Shown here: positions 62,593 through 64,000 of the stretch, in pieces
Numbering within the stretch: position 1 is the first letter of the stretch
Layout: the number at the start of each line of letters is the position of its first letter
DNA from: JAEYFP01 sp964566545
GTDB taxonomy: Bacteria; Bacillota; Clostridia; Lachnospirales; Lachnospiraceae
DNA: 64,000 nucleotides
Direction of reading: 5' to 3'
NCBI GenBank assembly: GCA_964566545.1
Contig: CAZMIX010000006.1
Coordinates: 1-64,000, forward strand
Notes under the pieces: model-generated
What the model saw: the letters and a program-made list of their open reading frames with translations, nothing else
What the model was told of the DNA's origin: nothing
Database searches by the model: none
Position numbers and translations under genes: made by a program

Positions 62593-63399
62593 TCAGTATG
62601 TACTGAGTGTATGATAAATTTTGATTTCCACTCGTCTGTTCTTTGCACGTCCCTCCGGTTCCGAGTTGTCGGCAATCGGCACATACTCGCCCCTGCCGGA
62701 ATGCTTGACCATTGCAGGATCCAGATTCGTGTGAGCCACAAGATATTCGAATACGGACAGGGCGCGCGCGCTGGACAATTCGTTATTATCCTTGAATTGT
62801 GAGTTGTGAATCGGCACATTGTCCGTATGTCCTTCTATTTCAACAATACTTTCGGCATACTTCTGTAAAATGATGCCAATCTTGTCCAAAATGCCATAAG
62901 AATCTTCTTTGATCATCGCGCTGCCGGAATCAAACAACAGCGAACCATTCAGCGTTAGAGACACATACTGGGAGGTGAAGTCCATATCCACGTCCTTGCC
63001 AAGGCGCTGTTCCGCAAGCATCTCATCCACAAGCTCAGAAAGCGCCTCAGACGCTTCCATCTGCTGTGCTTGCGCCGATTCGAATGCATCTTTTTCAAGC
63101 TCATCCTTAGCGCCCGTTTCTTTAGAAGCATACCCCATGGAATTGATATATTGATCTAGCTCGTTGAGCTGGCTGACACCGTTAGAAATTAAAATGCCTT
63201 TTCCAATCGAGGCTCCGCCGCCCGAGAAAATACTGAAGCTGTCCGTAAAAGAAGCCGCCATCTCTTCAAATTTACTGGCATCCATCGAAGACATGGAAAA
63301 CAGCAAGACAAAGAAACATAATAACAGATTCATCAGATCCGCGAAAGTATTCATCCAGGCCGCACCCGGCTTCGGCGGATCCTCTTTACGTTTTGCCAC
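62593..63399 (-). CDS. motB: Motor stator protein MotB
   Basis: A 268-residue stator protein. One membrane segment with the proton/ion-binding Asp (D21 in NTFADLMNLLLCFFVLLFS), a plug and linker, and a C-terminal OmpA-like peptidoglycan-binding domain (IEGHTDNVPIHNS, SSARALSVFEYL, GRGEYVPIADNSE). The start is GTG at 63399, overlapping the motA stop by one base, with GGAGG 9 nt upstream. Whether protons or sodium drive it cannot be told from this. Confidence 0.97.
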   Translation of the reverse strand: MAKRKEDPPKPGAAWMNTFADLMNLLLCFFVLLFSMSSMDASKFEEMAASFTDSFSIFSGGGASIGKGILISNGVSQLNELDQYINSMGYASKETGAKDELEKDAFESAQAQQMEASEALSELVDEMLAEQRLGKDVDMDFTSQYVSLTLNGSLLFDSGSAMIKEDSYGILDKIGIILQKYAESIVEIEGHTDNVPIHNSQFKDNNELSSARALSVFEYLVAHTNLDPAMVKHSGRGEYVPIADNSEPEGRAKNRRVEIKIYHTLSTY

Positions 63400-64000
63400 T
63401 ATTCTTCACCTCCGAGCAGTATTGGCTTTCCGACGCTGGAACGCTCACCCGGAGCCATGAAGGATTTCAGCTTTTCTTCTATAACGCGTGGATTCTCACC
63501 CGCCTGAATAGAAAGTAGACCCTCAATGATAATTTCCTTTACCTGCATTTCCGAATCATTAATCGTCTTCAGCTTCGTCGAAATCGGAATGGAAATCCAG
63601 TTTGCAAGCATAGAGCCGTAAAACGTCGTAACAAGAGCAACTGCCATCGACGGTCCGATACTTGAAGCATCATCCATATGGTAAAGCATCAAAATAAGGC
63701 CTATCAGGGTGCCGATCATACCCCAAGCAGGTCCCATTGATGCGAGGTTATCCCAAAATCCTATGTTCTTTTTATGCCGGTCATCAATACTAATCAGCTC
63801 GGTTTCCATAATTGCCCTGACAAGGTCAGGATCCGTACCGTCTACAATTAACATAACACCCTTCTGTAAAAAGGTGTCATCAATTGAACCGGCCGCATCT
63901 TCCAAAGCAAGCAGGCCTTCCTTTCTGGCTATATTTGACAAATCAATGATTTTCCGAATTATTCCCGACGCATTTAGAACCGGAACTTTAAATGCGATGC
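63399..64000 (-). CDS. motA: Motor stator protein MotA, N-terminus beyond the window
   Basis: The frame stays open to the last base of the window, so the gene starts outside; about 200 C-terminal residues are seen. Features are NIARKEGLLALEDAA, a cytoplasmic loop, and two membrane segments including GPAWGMIGTLIGLILMLYHM and GPSMAVALVTTFYGSMLANW, with the conserved Pro residues of MotA. Overlaps motB by one base. Confidence 0.95.
   Translation of the reverse strand, partial: IAFKVPVLNASGIIRKIIDLSNIARKEGLLALEDAAGSIDDTFLQKGVMLIVDGTDPDLVRAIMETELISIDDRHKKNIGFWDNLASMGPAWGMIGTLIGLILMLYHMDDASSIGPSMAVALVTTFYGSMLANWISIPISTKLKTINDSEMQVKEIIIEGLLSIQAGENPRVIEEKLKSFMAPGERSSVGKPILLGGEE

Overview
The window looks like chromosomal DNA of a motile, low-to-moderate G+C Gram-positive anaerobe of the class Clostridia, most likely a member of the Lachnospiraceae. 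The reasons are a PolC-type DNA polymerase III, a Bacillus/Clostridia-style fla/che gene order (fliY with CheC-like domains, cheC and cheD, sigD downstream of the chemotaxis genes), a YesM/YesN two-component pair, and small conserved genes typical of clostridial flagellar operons. The genus is an inference.

Layout. (1) 1-46 is the 3' part of a tRNA-Glu with a terminator behind it, then about 270 bp of decayed-looking sequence. (2) 393-18276, all on the minus strand, is a housekeeping block. Reading in transcription order: polysaccharide deacetylase, bactofilin, pyrH, frr, uppS, cdsA, dxr, rseP, a strong terminator, then a Ser/Thr kinase plus an Ig-like membrane protein under their own promoter, then ispG, polC and an Asp/Glu racemase. 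The kinase/Ig pair sits between rseP and ispG, which are usually neighbours in related bacteria. (3) 18364-22025 holds a CPBP protease, a secreted CAP-domain protein, and a phosphate transporter (Pit) with its PhoU-like partner. (4) 22272-34109 is a sugar-use locus: nagB-nagA on the plus strand, convergent with a minus-strand run chbP (N,N'-diacetylchitobiose phosphorylase, GH94), phosphohexomutase, yesM, solute-binding protein, two permeases, yesN. Together these make a route from imported chitobiose through GlcNAc-1-P and GlcNAc-6-P to fructose-6-P. The solute-binding protein gene carries an in-frame amber codon. (5) 34287-37494 is a three-gene surface cluster (VTC/TTM-domain protein, DUF4956 membrane protein, beta-helical carbohydrate-binding lipoprotein). 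(6) 37699-41806 holds an AEC transporter, an AI-2E-family transporter and two DegV fatty-acid-binding proteins. (7) 41901-64000, all on the minus strand, is one long flagellar and chemotaxis operon running from motA (cut by the window edge) to sigD, fapA and a SwrB-like gene. cheA is split by a one-base frameshift at an A6 run.

The genes cooperate in three main ways: isoprenoid, lipid and cell-wall precursor synthesis next to replication (ispG, dxr, uppS, cdsA, polC); phosphate-sparing use of GlcNAc disaccharides; and flagellar export, motor and chemotaxis functions. Two genes (the solute-binding protein and cheA) are broken by single-base events, each in an otherwise intact set.
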